A stretch of 50,608 nucleotides of DNA from an uncultured Prevotellaceae bacterium (GCA_900315455.1 OMZE01000035.1:1-50608); one strand, 5' to 3'; shown: positions 1-8,338, counted from the first letter of the stretch. Program-made: numbers and translations. Notes: generated from the letters alone by a model not told the origin.

Positions 1-143
1 ATTACATCTTTATCTTTTTAACGTATGATTATCGGATTTATTACAGGAATAAGAGTAAATGAAAACTATGAAAATCTTTAATTTGATGATATTTAAGATA
101 AATAATCAGACAAAGCAAAATAACATACCGACAAGAGTGGACT

Positions 144-165
144 TGTGGAGCAAATGTGGAGCAAA
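144..165. repeat. Two perfect tandem 11-bp copies next to tRNA-Leu
   Basis: TGTGGAGCAAA occurs twice head to tail. It lies about 80 bp beyond the 3' end of the minus-strand tRNA-Leu, in an AT-rich stretch (1-245) where I see no convincing gene. Sequence next to a tRNA is a common integration site, so this could be part of an old attachment region. No integrase is visible in the window, so that is only inference. Confidence 0.5.
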
Positions 166-186
166 TCAACACCCTATACAAAAGCG

Positions 187-229
187 AAAATCTCGCAAGT
201 TGCTTGTTTACAGCGTCTTGCGAGATTTT
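187..229 (-). terminator. Hairpin downstream of tRNA-Leu
   Basis: A perfect 13-bp inverted repeat, AAAATCTCGCAAG paired with CTTGCGAGATTTT, has a 17-nt loop. It lies just past the 3' end of the minus-strand tRNA-Leu. Read on the minus strand the stem ends in GATTTT followed by a T-rich stretch, consistent with an intrinsic terminator. Confidence 0.6.
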
Positions 230-245
230 AAATGATTTTAAAAAG

Positions 246-327
246 TACCCAGAGCCGGGGTCGAACCGGCACGGGTTGCCCCACTGGTGTTTGAGACCAG
301 CGCGTCTACCGATTCCGCCATCTGGGC
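246..327 (-). tRNA. tRNA-Leu (anticodon CAA)
   Basis: On the minus strand the sequence folds as a class II tRNA. The acceptor stem GCCCAGA pairs with TCTGGGT (the first pair is G-U). There is a D-loop with GGTAGACGC, and the anticodon arm CTGGT-CTCAAAC-ACCAG gives anticodon CAA. A long variable arm and the T-arm GGTTCGACCCC follow. The long variable arm and the CAA anticodon identify leucine (codon UUG). No CCA is encoded; the end was set at the discriminator A. Confidence 0.95.
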
Positions 328-375
328 TTTTTGCGGTGCAAAGGGCAAATTTTTATCAGGAAAAACACTAAAAAC

Positions 376-407
376 TTGTTTCTGTCGTTATGTTTATGTA
401 ATTTTGT
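376..407 (+). promoter_or_regulatory. Promoter of manC
   Basis: TTG at 376-378 and TAATTTTGT at 399-407 match the Bacteroidetes -33 (TTTG/TTG) and -7 (TAnnTTTG) elements, with a 20-bp spacer. The -7 box lies about 28 bp before the ATG at 435. Confidence 0.65.
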
Positions 408-434
408 GCGCTAATTTTAAATCTATATGAGTTT

Positions 435-1535
435 ATGCCTACCGATTCGAAGAATTATTGTGTGATTTTAGCAGGAGGAAGAGGGAAAAGATTGTGGCCA
501 AGCAGTCGCATGGGACATCCCAAACAATTCATTGACCTGTTTGGTACTGGCCGCACTCAACTTCAACAGACCTTCGACCGTATCGCGAAAATCATACCTT
601 TAGAAAATATATTTGTCACCACCAACGATGAGTTCCAGCCCATCGCCCGCGAGCAGTTGCCCATGCTTCCCGAGGAGAACTTCCTCGGCGAGCCGGTGAA
701 CCGCAACACCGCACCCAGCGTGACATGGGGCTGTTACCGTATCCTTACACTTTGTCCTGATGCCAACGTCATCGTCATGCCATCCGACCAGGCCATTATT
801 GGCGAGGAAGCCTTTGAGCGCTGCGTGCAGTCGGCCCTCGGCTTCGTTGCCCAGCACGACGGCATCATCGTGATGGGCGTACGCCCCTCGCGTCCCGAAC
901 CCGGATATGGCTACATCCAGATGGGCGACGAGAGTCTGGAGATCAACCTTCACAACGTGAAGTCGTTCAGCGAGAAGCCCGAACGTGAGTTTGCGCAGAT
1001 GTTCATGGACAGTGGTGAGTTTTTGTGGAACACCGGCATCTTCGCCTCGAGCGTGCACCACCTGTTGCAGCACTTCAAGGCTACCATGCCCGCCATCTTC
1101 CGCCAGATAGAGATGGACGGCTTCAGTTTCGAGAACGCCAACATCAACGACGAGGCCCAGTTGGTGTGGGACTACTTCTCGCTCTTCCCCAACCTCTCGA
1201 TAGACTACAGTGTGCTCGAGAATTCCGACGATGCCTATGTGATGCTGTGTGACTTCGGGTGGGCCGACCTGGGCACCTGGCATTCCATCTACGAGGCGAA
1301 GAGCGTTGGCGAGGGCGACAATGTGGTGCTCGACAGCAACGTCATCTTGGAGAAATGCAAGGACAACATCATCAAGTTGCCCAAAGGCCGCCTGGGTGTG
1401 TTCAGCGACCTTGAAGGGTATATCGTGGTGGAAAACGAAAATGTGCTGATGATCTGCAAGAAAAGCGACTCATCAGCACAAATACGTAAGTTCGTCAACG
1501 AGGTCCAGGTACGCCTGGGTGAAGAATTCATTTAA
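435..1535 (+). CDS. manC: Mannose-1-phosphate guanylyltransferase
   Basis: This 366-residue enzyme should make GDP-mannose from mannose-1-phosphate and GTP in the cytoplasm, supplying mannose and fucose for surface glycans. The nucleotidyltransferase signature LAGGRGKRLWPSSR is at residues 12-25, followed by PKQF near 30. The later motifs SEKPE and LWNTGIF belong to the NTP_transferase and GDP-mannose pyrophosphorylase family. The length matches the single-domain form, without the fused isomerase domain found in some ManC proteins. An ATG at 427 is out of frame, so 435 is the start. It has its own promoter and overlaps the end of the opposite-strand HIT gene by 8 bp. Confidence 0.93.
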   Translation: MPTDSKNYCVILAGGRGKRLWPSSRMGHPKQFIDLFGTGRTQLQQTFDRIAKIIPLENIFVTTNDEFQPIAREQLPMLPEENFLGEPVNRNTAPSVTWGCYRILTLCPDANVIVMPSDQAIIGEEAFERCVQSALGFVAQHDGIIVMGVRPSRPEPGYGYIQMGDESLEINLHNVKSFSEKPEREFAQMFMDSGEFLWNTGIFASSVHHLLQHFKATMPAIFRQIEMDGFSFENANINDEAQLVWDYFSLFPNLSIDYSVLENSDDAYVMLCDFGWADLGTWHSIYEAKSVGEGDNVVLDSNVILEKCKDNIIKLPKGRLGVFSDLEGYIVVENENVLMICKKSDSSAQIRKFVNEVQVRLGEEFI

Positions 1536-1920
1536 ATTCCGCACGAATCCTCGCTGCGATATCTTCAAATTCCTCTTGAGAGAGTTTCAATTTCGGGTTG
1601 GAGAAAAGCATGTCTTTCTCACTCTGCATTGGCACGAGGTGGATGTGGGCATGAGGAACCTCCAACCCAAGCACTGCCATGCCAACCTTCACGCACGGGA
1701 AAGCCTTCTTGATGGCAATAGCCACGCGCTTGGCGAAGACATGCATCTCTGCCAGTTCGTCGTCGTCAAGGTCGAAGATATAGTCTACCTCACGGCGAGG
1801 AATGACCAGCGTATGTCCTTTTACAAGCGGGTTGATGTCGAGAAAGGCATAGAATTTCTCACTCTCTGCACATTTGTAACTGGGAATCTCACCAGCAGCG
1901 ATTTTCGAGAAAATACTCAT
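1528..1920 (-). CDS. HIT family (histidine triad) protein
   Basis: A 130-residue protein of the HINT/HIT nucleotide hydrolase family, which cleaves nucleoside phosphoramidates and similar compounds. The triad H90-A-H92-I-H94 within PHAHIHLVPM is visible, as are the N-terminal IFSKI.AGEIP motif and GHTLVIPR near 35-42. The start is set at ATG 1920. An upstream extension of the frame runs through a low-complexity heptad repeat and is not credible. The gene lies downstream of greA on the same strand and may be read from the greA promoter. Its 3' end overlaps the manC end tail to tail. Confidence 0.93.
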   Translation of the reverse strand: MSIFSKIAAGEIPSYKCAESEKFYAFLDINPLVKGHTLVIPRREVDYIFDLDDDELAEMHVFAKRVAIAIKKAFPCVKVGMAVLGLEVPHAHIHLVPMQSEKDMLFSNPKLKLSQEEFEDIAARIRAEFK

Positions 1921-1929
1921 AATATTTTG

Positions 1930-1961
1930 ATTGAAAATTGAAAATTGAAAATTGAAAATTG
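1930..1961. repeat. Heptad tandem repeat in the HIT gene leader
   Basis: ATTGAAA is repeated four times and followed by ATTG, ending 9 bp before the HIT start codon. It is followed by GGCCTTCGGTC. The same heptad, with a GGCC-rich partner, recurs at 37889-37940. This repeat type is known from intergenic DNA of related bacteria; its function is unknown. Confidence 0.85.
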
Positions 1962-2064
1962 GCCTTCGGTCGAATGTCGGCTGCGTTTCAGCATATGAAC
2001 AAGTTCTTCTGCATTCAACTTGCACGGCATTTACCGCTCTCTCTTCTATCTTGCTTATGAAGGC

Positions 2065-2529
2065 TTAGATGGAGATTTTGTCAATCCTCAGCCTTATTGT
2101 ACCGCGGGGAATCTGGATTTCCACCTCATCGCCCACTTTTTTGTTGAGCAGTCCCTGAGCAATAGGCGTCTTGATGGAGATTTTGCCCGCACGCAGGTCG
2201 GCCTCGTTCTCGCTCACGATGGTATACGACATTTTCGTATTGGTGGTGAGGTTGGTCATCTCCACCTTAGAGAGGATCTGCACGGCCTCGGAACTCAAGC
2301 GCGACACATCTACGACCTTGGCCTCTGAGATGGCCAGTTTGAGACGGTTGATTTTATCCTCAAGGTGTGCCTGTGCCTCTTTGGCGGCATCATACTCTGA
2401 ATTCTCGCTAAGGTCGCCCTTGTCACGGGCCTCGGCGATGGCTGCCGAAGCCTTCGGGCGTTCCACTGACTCTAAGCGGGTGAGTTCGGCTATCATCTTG
2501 TCATAGCCTTCTTGCGACATGTAAGTCAT
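2065..2529 (-). CDS. greA: Transcription elongation factor GreA
   Basis: A 154-residue protein that rescues backtracked RNA polymerase by stimulating transcript cleavage. The N-terminal coiled coil starts near residue 5 and contains EARDKGDLSENSEYDAAKE, the acidic-tip region of GreA. The C-terminal FKBP-like domain contains the typical TPIAQGLLNKKVGDEVEI stretch. Length is normal. The start is set at MTYMSQEGYDKM (2529), matching GreA N-termini; MSQEG at 2520 is the alternative. A promoter lies upstream at 2636-2667, and the HIT gene follows on the same strand. Confidence 0.95.
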   Translation of the reverse strand: MTYMSQEGYDKMIAELTRLESVERPKASAAIAEARDKGDLSENSEYDAAKEAQAHLEDKINRLKLAISEAKVVDVSRLSSEAVQILSKVEMTNLTTNTKMSYTIVSENEADLRAGKISIKTPIAQGLLNKKVGDEVEIQIPRGTIRLRIDKISI

Positions 2530-2635
2530 GATGTTATGGTTTTTAAAGGTAATCAATTAGCGAACAAAAAAATGATGAATCCCAACAATCGATGTCGGAA
2601 TTCAGCTATTCTTCTGTCTTTATGTTATATCTGTG

Positions 2636-2667
2636 GCAAAGGTAGTGCTTTTTTTTTAATCCAACAA
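2636..2667 (-). promoter_or_regulatory. Promoter of greA
   Basis: On the minus strand TACCTTTGC (2644-2636) matches TAnnTTTG, and TTG at 2667-2665 lies 20 bp upstream. It is back to back with the promoter of the plus-strand desulfidase gene, leaving only 17 bp between the two. Confidence 0.65.
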
Positions 2668-2684
2668 TTTTTTTCAGCCAAAAG

Positions 2685-2716
2685 TTGAAGGTTAGACAAA
2701 GATTTGCTAAATTTGC
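2685..2716 (+). promoter_or_regulatory. Promoter of the cysteine desulfidase-like gene
   Basis: TTG at 2685-2687 and TAAATTTGC at 2708-2716, 20-bp spacer, about 34 bp before the ATG at 2751. Confidence 0.65.
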
Positions 2717-2750
2717 ATTCAAATACTAAACACAGAACATCTATCTTCTT

Positions 2751-4037
2751 ATGCTGCCTAAGAAAGAAAGACAGGCTATCATTGAGTTGATGCATGAGCA
2801 AGTGGTCCCCGCAGTAGGATGTACAGAGCCCATAGCAGTGGCGTTGTGCGTGGCCAAGGCCAAAGAATTGCTCGGCACCACGCCTGAAAAAGTGGAACTG
2901 AGGCTCAGTGCCAATATCGTGAAAAACGCGATGGGTGTGGGCATCCCCGGCACTGGAATGATAGGCCTGCCCATCGCCGTGGCCCTCGGTGCCTTGATAG
3001 GGAAGTCGGAATACCAACTCGAAGTGCTGAAAGACTGCGACAAGGCTGCGGTGGCCAGAGGGCGGCAGTTTATTGACGAAGGGCGCATCAGCGTCGCCCT
3101 GGAAGAGGAAGATCCCGACAAACTCTATATCCGTGTGGTGTGCCGTGCCAATGGCCATGAGTCGGAAAGCATCATCAAGGGTCACCACACCCACTTCGTT
3201 TTCTTGCGCCACGACAGCGACGTATCGCTCGACCGGCGTGACAGCGTGAATGCCGAAGAGGAAAAAGACACCACGCCCCTCACTCTGCACAAGGTGTATG
3301 AATTTGCCACTACTACCGAAATCGAGGAGATTGACTTCATTCTCGAAGCCAAGCACCTGAACGAGGCAGCATCGGAAGACGGTCTTCGCGAGAACTACGG
3401 CCACCAGTTGGGAAAGACACTCTGCAGTCCGCTGGGGAAAGGCATCATGGGCGAGACCATCTTCTCGAAGATTCTCTCCAAGACCAGTTGTGCCTGCGAT
3501 GCGCGCATGGCCGGTGCGATGATTCCCGTGATGAGCAACAGTGGCAGCGGCAACCAGGGCATTTGTGCCACCATGCCCGTGGTGGTGTTTGCCGAGGAAA
3601 ACCACAACACCGAAGAAGAACTTGTGCGTGCCCTCACGCTCAGCAATCTCGCTGCCATCTACATGAAGCAGAACCTCGGTTCGCTCTCCGCCCTCTGTGG
3701 ATGTGTGGTGGCCAGTACTGGCAGCAGTTGCGGCATCACCTACCTGATGGGTGGCGGTTTCGACGAGGTGTGCTGGGCGGTGAAGAACATGATTGCCAAC
3801 CTCACCGGCATGATTTGCGACGGAGCCAAACCCAGTTGTGCCCTGAAACTCACCACCGGCGTGGGAACTGCCGTGATGAGTGCCATGCTCGCCATCCAGC
3901 ACAAACACGTCACCTCGGTGGAAGGCATCATCGACGACGACGTAGACCAAAGTATCCGCAACCTCACCGCCATTGGCAGTCGCGGCATGGACCTCACCGA
4001 CCGCTATGTGCTCGACATCATGACCAATAAGAAATAA
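2751..4037 (+). CDS. L-cysteine desulfidase / UPF0597 family protein
   Basis: A 428-residue protein of the YhaM/CyuA (UPF0597) family, related to the iron-sulfur serine dehydratase alpha domain. Members break L-cysteine into pyruvate, ammonia and sulfide using a [4Fe-4S] cluster. Visible marks are VGCTEP at residues 22-27 (first candidate cluster cysteine), IPGTGMIGLPIAVALG in the N-terminal half, and Cys- and Gly-rich segments such as NSGSGNQGI and SSCGITY later on. No signal peptide is seen, so it is cytoplasmic. dsbD starts only 9 bp downstream, so the two are probably cotranscribed; both concern thiol chemistry. Substrate assignment rests on the family only. Confidence 0.88.
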   Translation: MLPKKERQAIIELMHEQVVPAVGCTEPIAVALCVAKAKELLGTTPEKVELRLSANIVKNAMGVGIPGTGMIGLPIAVALGALIGKSEYQLEVLKDCDKAAVARGRQFIDEGRISVALEEEDPDKLYIRVVCRANGHESESIIKGHHTHFVFLRHDSDVSLDRRDSVNAEEEKDTTPLTLHKVYEFATTTEIEEIDFILEAKHLNEAASEDGLRENYGHQLGKTLCSPLGKGIMGETIFSKILSKTSCACDARMAGAMIPVMSNSGSGNQGICATMPVVVFAEENHNTEEELVRALTLSNLAAIYMKQNLGSLSALCGCVVASTGSSCGITYLMGGGFDEVCWAVKNMIANLTGMICDGAKPSCALKLTTGVGTAVMSAMLAIQHKHVTSVEGIIDDDVDQSIRNLTAIGSRGMDLTDRYVLDIMTNKK

Positions 4038-4046
4038 ACCTCACCT

Positions 4047-6140
4047 ATGATTCACCCACACAGCAACAGCAAGACCTCCAGTGTGATGAGGCTGCTATTA
4101 TTCACCCTTACCCTGCTCCTCACCACGACAGCCGGTGCACAGGAGATGCCCGTGAAATTCTCCGTCCAGCAGAAGCAGGTGTCGCCCACGGAAGTTGATG
4201 TGGTGTTCACTGCCAAGATTGACAAAGGCTGGCACGTCTATTCCACCAACATCCCCGATGGTGGACCGACAGCGGCAACCATGCACACCGAGAAAGCCGA
4301 GGGCGCGCAGCCCATGGGAGGCCTCATCAAGCAAGGCAAGGAAGTCAGCGAAGATGACCAGATTTTCGGCATGCGTCTGAGTTATTTCGAGAATGCCGTG
4401 ACCTTCATCCAGAAATACAAAATCACAGCCAAGACCTACAACATCAAAGGCTATCTGGAGTATGGCGCCTGCAACGACGAGATGTGCATGCCGCCTTCGA
4501 CAGTGGAATTTGAGTACTCGGGAAAAGGTCCGGAAGAGGCACCCGCTGCCGAGCCTGCCAAGGATGAGGCCGCCACACCCGCTGCCGCTGATGCTGCCCT
4601 TGCCACCGCCTTGGCTGCAGGCACGCCAACCGACACCGCTGCCGCCGACTCCCTTGCCGCAACAGTGCCTGCCGTGATAGACAGTGCCCTCGTCGCCTCG
4701 TCACAAGACAAATGGTGGCAGCCCTCAGTTGACGAACTGAAAACACTCAACGGAGGCAATATCTCCGACCGCTCATGGCTCTATATCTTCCTCATGGGAC
4801 TGCTCTACGGTCTGCTCGCCGTGTTCACCCCCTGTGTGTGGCCCATCATCCCCATGACGGTAAGTTTCTTCCTGAAACGCAGCAAGGACAAGAAGAAAGG
4901 CATACGCGACGCCATCACCTATGGCATCTCCATCATCGTCATCTACCTGGCCCTCGGACTTCTCGTCACCGCCATCTTCGGTGCCCAGACACTCAACGAC
5001 CTGGCAACGAACGCCGTGTTCAACCTCATCTTCTGCGCGCTCCTCGTGGTGTTCGCCCTCTCGTTCTTCGGGTGGTTCGAACTCACACTGCCCTCGTCGT
5101 GGACCAACAAGGTAGACAACAAAGCATCGGAGACCAGCGGACTGCTCTCCATCTTCCTCATGGCCTTCACCCTCACGCTCGTCAGTTTCTCCTGCACCGG
5201 ACCCATCATCGGTCTGCTGCTCGTTGAAACCACCACATCGGGCAACTGGATGGGCCCTGCCATCGGCATGCTCGGCTTCGCCATCGCGCTGGCACTGCCA
5301 TTCACCCTCTTCGCACTCTTCCCCACATGGCTGAAACAGGCACCAAAGTCGGGCTCGTGGATGAACACCATCAAGGTGGTGCTGGGCTTCATCGAACTGG
5401 CCTTCGCACTGAAATTCTTCTCCGTGGCCGACCTCGCCTATGGCTGGCGCCTGCTCGACCGCGAAGTGTTCCTCGCCCTGTGGATAGCCATATTCCTCTT
5501 CCTCGGTCTTTACCTCATCGGAATACTTAAGTTCCAGAGCGACCAAGGCAGCGACAAGGCCATGCCCGTGCCCTGCATCATGCTCGGACTGGTGTCGATA
5601 GCCTTCGCCGTGTATATGGTTCCCGGACTATGGGGTGCGCCCTGCCGTGCCGTGAGCGCCTTCGCACCACCCCTTTACACCCAGGACTTCAACCTCAACA
5701 CCAAAGAAGTGCGCGCTGCCTATACCAACTACGAGGAAGGCATGGCTGCCGCCAAGGCCTCTGGCAAGCCCGTGATGCTTGACTTCACCGGCTTTGGCTG
5801 CGTCAACTGCCGCAAGATGGAGATTGCCGTGTGGACCGACCCCACCGTGGCCGACAAACTCAACAAAGACTATGTGCTCATCTCGCTCTTTGTCGACGAC
5901 AAGACACCACTCGACCAGCCCATCGAGGTGCAATATAATGGCAAGAAACGCACCCTTCGCACCATCGGTGACAAGTGGAGTTACCTGGAGGAGATGAAGT
6001 TCGGCCATCTCACGCAGCCCCTCTACGTGCTCGTCGACAACGACGGCAACCCCATGACCCGCTCGTTCAGTTATAAAGAGGATGTAGGTGAATACCTGAA
6101 ATTCCTCGGAGAGGGACTGAAGAAGTATAAATCGAATTGA
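4047..6140 (+). CDS. dsbD: Thiol:disulfide interchange protein DsbD
   Basis: This inner-membrane protein carries electrons from cytoplasmic thioredoxin to the periplasm. After the signal peptide an alpha domain has the pair C142-NDEM-C147. A hydrophobic membrane core contains FTPCVWPIIPM and SCTGPIIG, the two DsbD membrane cysteines. The C-terminal thioredoxin-like domain has GFGCVNCRKME (C585/C588). Between the alpha domain and the first membrane helix is an unusually Ala/Pro/Thr-rich linker (about residues 155-220). The start is uncertain: ATG 4086 would begin directly with the signal peptide MRLLLFTLTLLL, while 4047 adds 13 residues. It follows the desulfidase gene closely. Confidence 0.93.
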   Translation: MIHPHSNSKTSSVMRLLLFTLTLLLTTTAGAQEMPVKFSVQQKQVSPTEVDVVFTAKIDKGWHVYSTNIPDGGPTAATMHTEKAEGAQPMGGLIKQGKEVSEDDQIFGMRLSYFENAVTFIQKYKITAKTYNIKGYLEYGACNDEMCMPPSTVEFEYSGKGPEEAPAAEPAKDEAATPAAADAALATALAAGTPTDTAAADSLAATVPAVIDSALVASSQDKWWQPSVDELKTLNGGNISDRSWLYIFLMGLLYGLLAVFTPCVWPIIPMTVSFFLKRSKDKKKGIRDAITYGISIIVIYLALGLLVTAIFGAQTLNDLATNAVFNLIFCALLVVFALSFFGWFELTLPSSWTNKVDNKASETSGLLSIFLMAFTLTLVSFSCTGPIIGLLLVETTTSGNWMGPAIGMLGFAIALALPFTLFALFPTWLKQAPKSGSWMNTIKVVLGFIELAFALKFFSVADLAYGWRLLDREVFLALWIAIFLFLGLYLIGILKFQSDQGSDKAMPVPCIMLGLVSIAFAVYMVPGLWGAPCRAVSAFAPPLYTQDFNLNTKEVRAAYTNYEEGMAAAKASGKPVMLDFTGFGCVNCRKMEIAVWTDPTVADKLNKDYVLISLFVDDKTPLDQPIEVQYNGKKRTLRTIGDKWSYLEEMKFGHLTQPLYVLVDNDGNPMTRSFSYKEDVGEYLKFLGEGLKKYKSN

Positions 6141-6170
6141 GATTTAGAATTTTGACATTATTATATTTTT

Positions 6171-7013
6171 ATGAAGACAAATTACGAAATCCGTTATGCG
6201 GCCCATCCCGAGGACGCAAAAAGTTATGACACCCAGCGCATACGTCGCGACTTCCTCATAGAGAGGGTGTTTGCCGACGACGAAGTGAACATGGTATACT
6301 CCATGTACGACCGCATGGTAGTGGGAGGTGCCATGCCAGTGAAAGAAAAACTGAAACTCGAGGCCATCGACCCCCTCAAGGCCCCTTACTTCACCACACG
6401 CCGTGAGATAGGCATCTTCAATGTAGGTGGAGCAGGCACCGTGAAGGTGGGCGACGAGACCTTCGACCTGGCTTTCAAGGAAGCCCTCTACATCGGCAGT
6501 GGCGACCGCGACGTGGTATTTGCGAGCAATGACGCCGAGAAACCCGCTAAATTCTACTTCAACAGCACTACCGCCCACAAGTCATATCCCTGCAGGAAAG
6601 TGACCAAGGCAGATGCTGTGGTAGCACACATGGGAAGTCTGGAGATGAGCAATGAGCGCGACATCAACAAGATGATTGTCAACCAGGTGCTCCCCACCTG
6701 CCAATTGCAGATGGGCATGACCGAACTGGCCACCGGCAGTGTATGGAACACCATGCCCGCCCACGTGCACAGCCGCCGCATGGAAGCCTACTTCTACTTC
6801 GAGGTGCCCGAAGACCAGGCCGTATGCCACTTCATGGGCGAAGTGAACGAGACGCGCCATATCTGGATGCGCGGCGACCAAGCCGTGCTGTCGCCCGAAT
6901 GGAGTATCCACAGCGCCGCCGCTACACACAACTACACCTTCATCTGGGGCATGGGCGGCGAAAACCTCGACTATGGCGACCAAGACTTCTCACTCATCAC
7001 CGACTTGAAATAA
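6171..7013 (+). CDS. kduI: 5-dehydro-4-deoxy-D-glucuronate isomerase
   Basis: This 280-residue cupin-fold isomerase converts 5-keto-4-deoxyuronate into 3-deoxy-D-glycero-2,5-hexodiulosonate, a step in using the unsaturated end of lyase-cut pectin. The opening EIRYAAHPEDAKSYDTQRIR and the metal-site region PAHVHSRRMEAYFYFE (from about residue 193) are typical of KduI. Length is exactly that of the family. It lies 23 bp before kduD, as a classic pair. No promoter box was found in the 30 bp after dsbD, so read-through from upstream is possible. Confidence 0.96.
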   Translation: MKTNYEIRYAAHPEDAKSYDTQRIRRDFLIERVFADDEVNMVYSMYDRMVVGGAMPVKEKLKLEAIDPLKAPYFTTRREIGIFNVGGAGTVKVGDETFDLAFKEALYIGSGDRDVVFASNDAEKPAKFYFNSTTAHKSYPCRKVTKADAVVAHMGSLEMSNERDINKMIVNQVLPTCQLQMGMTELATGSVWNTMPAHVHSRRMEAYFYFEVPEDQAVCHFMGEVNETRHIWMRGDQAVLSPEWSIHSAAATHNYTFIWGMGGENLDYGDQDFSLITDLK

Positions 7014-7036
7014 ACATCCTAAATAAAACAACATCT

Positions 7037-7840
7037 ATGACAACAAATCCATTCTCCCTCGAAGGGAAAAATGCCTGGATCACAGGCGCATCCTACGGTA
7101 TCGGCTTCAACATCGCCAAGGCTTTCGTGGCAGCCGGCATCAAGACCATCATTTTCAACGACATCAACGAAGTCGCCCTTGAGCGCGGTCTCAACAACTA
7201 CAAAGAGGCCGGCATCGACAACGTGAAGGGCTACGTGTGCGACGTGACCAAGGAAGACGACGTGAAAGCCCTCGTGGAGCGTATCCACGAAGAGGTAGGA
7301 CAAATCGACATCCTCGTCAACAACGCCGGCATCATCAAGCGCATCCCCATGCACGAGATGAAACGTGCCGAATTCCAGCAAGTCATCGACATCGACCTCG
7401 TAGGACCGTTCATCTGCTCATCGGCCGTGCTGCCAGAGATGATGGAACGCCGTGAAGGCAAGATCATCAATATCTGCTCTATGATGTCGGAACTCGGCAG
7501 GGAAACCGTGTCGGCATACGCCGCAGCAAAAGGCGGACTGAAGATGCTCACCCGAAACATCTGCTCAGAGTATGGCGAATACAACATCCAGTGCAACGGC
7601 ATCGGCCCCGGCTACATTGCCACACCACAGACAGCCCCGCTGCGCGAGCGTCAGCCCGATGGTTCACGCCATCCCTTCGACTTGTTCATCTGTGCCAAAA
7701 CACCTGCCGGACGCTGGCTCAACCCCGAGGAACTCGGTGGACCTGCCGTATTCCTCGCCTCAAAAGCCTCCGACGCTGTCAACGGACATATCCTCTACGT
7801 CGACGGAGGAATCCTTGCATATATTGGCAAACAGCCATAA
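7037..7840 (+). CDS. kduD: 2-dehydro-3-deoxy-D-gluconate 5-dehydrogenase (SDR)
   Basis: A 267-residue short-chain dehydrogenase that reduces the KduI product to 2-keto-3-deoxygluconate (KDG). The Rossmann motif TGASYGIG is at residues 16-23. NNAG, the catalytic Ser region (ICSMMSELG) and Y-AAA-K are all present. The start is ATG 7037, just before MTTNPFSLEGK; a longer upstream reading overlaps kduI and is a shadow. The pair supplies KDG to the kinase encoded at 37942-38970. A hairpin follows the stop codon. Confidence 0.95.
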   Translation: MTTNPFSLEGKNAWITGASYGIGFNIAKAFVAAGIKTIIFNDINEVALERGLNNYKEAGIDNVKGYVCDVTKEDDVKALVERIHEEVGQIDILVNNAGIIKRIPMHEMKRAEFQQVIDIDLVGPFICSSAVLPEMMERREGKIINICSMMSELGRETVSAYAAAKGGLKMLTRNICSEYGEYNIQCNGIGPGYIATPQTAPLRERQPDGSRHPFDLFICAKTPAGRWLNPEELGGPAVFLASKASDAVNGHILYVDGGILAYIGKQP

Positions 7841-7855
7841 ATTCATCATCATAGA

Positions 7856-7900
7856 GCCACAGAGACACAAAGGATATTCCTCTGTGTCTCTGTGACTTTT
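7856..7900 (+). terminator. Hairpin terminator after kduD
   Basis: CACAGAGACACAAAGG (7858-7873) pairs with CCTCTGTGTCTCTGTG (7879-7894) over 16 bp with one mismatch and a short AT loop. ACTTTTG follows. It sits 17 bp past the kduD stop. Confidence 0.7.
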
Positions 7901-7920
7901 GTATAGGCAATGGTATCAAC

Positions 7921-7954
7921 AAAAAATCAGGCAACCTCCTATGGGGTTGCCTGA
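7921..7954 (-). terminator. Terminator of the HU gene
   Basis: TCAGGCAACC (7927-7936) and GGTTGCCTGA (7945-7954) form a perfect 10-bp stem with an 8-nt loop. Read on the minus strand it is followed by six T residues, a textbook intrinsic terminator 28 bp past the HU stop codon. Confidence 0.9.
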
Positions 7955-7982
7955 CTCATTTCTCAGAATTATTTTTACAAAA

Positions 7983-8255
7983 TTACTTCAAAGCATCTGC
8001 CAATTCAGCACCAGCCTTAAACTTAGCCACCTTCTTCTCAGGAATCTCGATAGCCACTTTATCGCGGGGGTTGATACCCTTGCGGGCAGCACGGGTGTTT
8101 ACACTGAAAGTGCCGAAGCCGATAAGAGCAACCTTATCGCCTGCTACGAGAGCCTCTTTGATAGCCTCTACTGTTGCGTCCAATGCCTTCTTGGCATCTA
8201 CCTTTGTAAGATTTGATTTCTCGGCAATCTTGTCGATCAATTCTGTTTTGTTCAT
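7983..8255 (-). CDS. HU family DNA-binding protein
   Basis: A 90-residue nucleoid protein that binds and bends DNA as a dimer. The family order is intact: the helical N-terminus MNKTELIDKIAEKSNL, then GFGTFSVNTRAARKGINPRD. That stretch contains the beta-arm with R-x-x-R-x-G-x-N-P, and the C-terminal helix follows. Single gene with its own promoter and terminator, convergent with kduD. Confidence 0.95.
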   Translation of the reverse strand: MNKTELIDKIAEKSNLTKVDAKKALDATVEAIKEALVAGDKVALIGFGTFSVNTRAARKGINPRDKVAIEIPEKKVAKFKAGAELADALK

Positions 8256-8306
8256 AATTTTGATTTATTAAATGGTGATTACTAATAACTCTCTGACTAT
8301 TTGGTG

Positions 8307-8338
8307 GCAAATATAGAAGTTTCATTTCATAAATCAAA
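8307..8338 (-). promoter_or_regulatory. Promoter of the HU gene
   Basis: On the minus strand TTTG at 8338-8335 and TATATTTGC at 8315-8307, 19-bp spacer, about 52 bp before the start codon. Confidence 0.65.

Noticed and set aside
156-371. Short frame across tRNA-Leu
   Set aside because: Runs through the tRNA in antisense; a familiar false reading over tRNA genes.
2625-3950. Long minus-strand frame opposite the cysteine desulfidase-like gene
   Set aside because: Antisense shadow rich in His/Gly/Val without any recognisable domain; the plus-strand frame has family motifs and a promoter.
7841-7982. Mobile-element ends suggested by the two adjacent inverted repeats
   Set aside because: Each hairpin sits just after the stop of one of two convergent genes and is better explained as two terminators.
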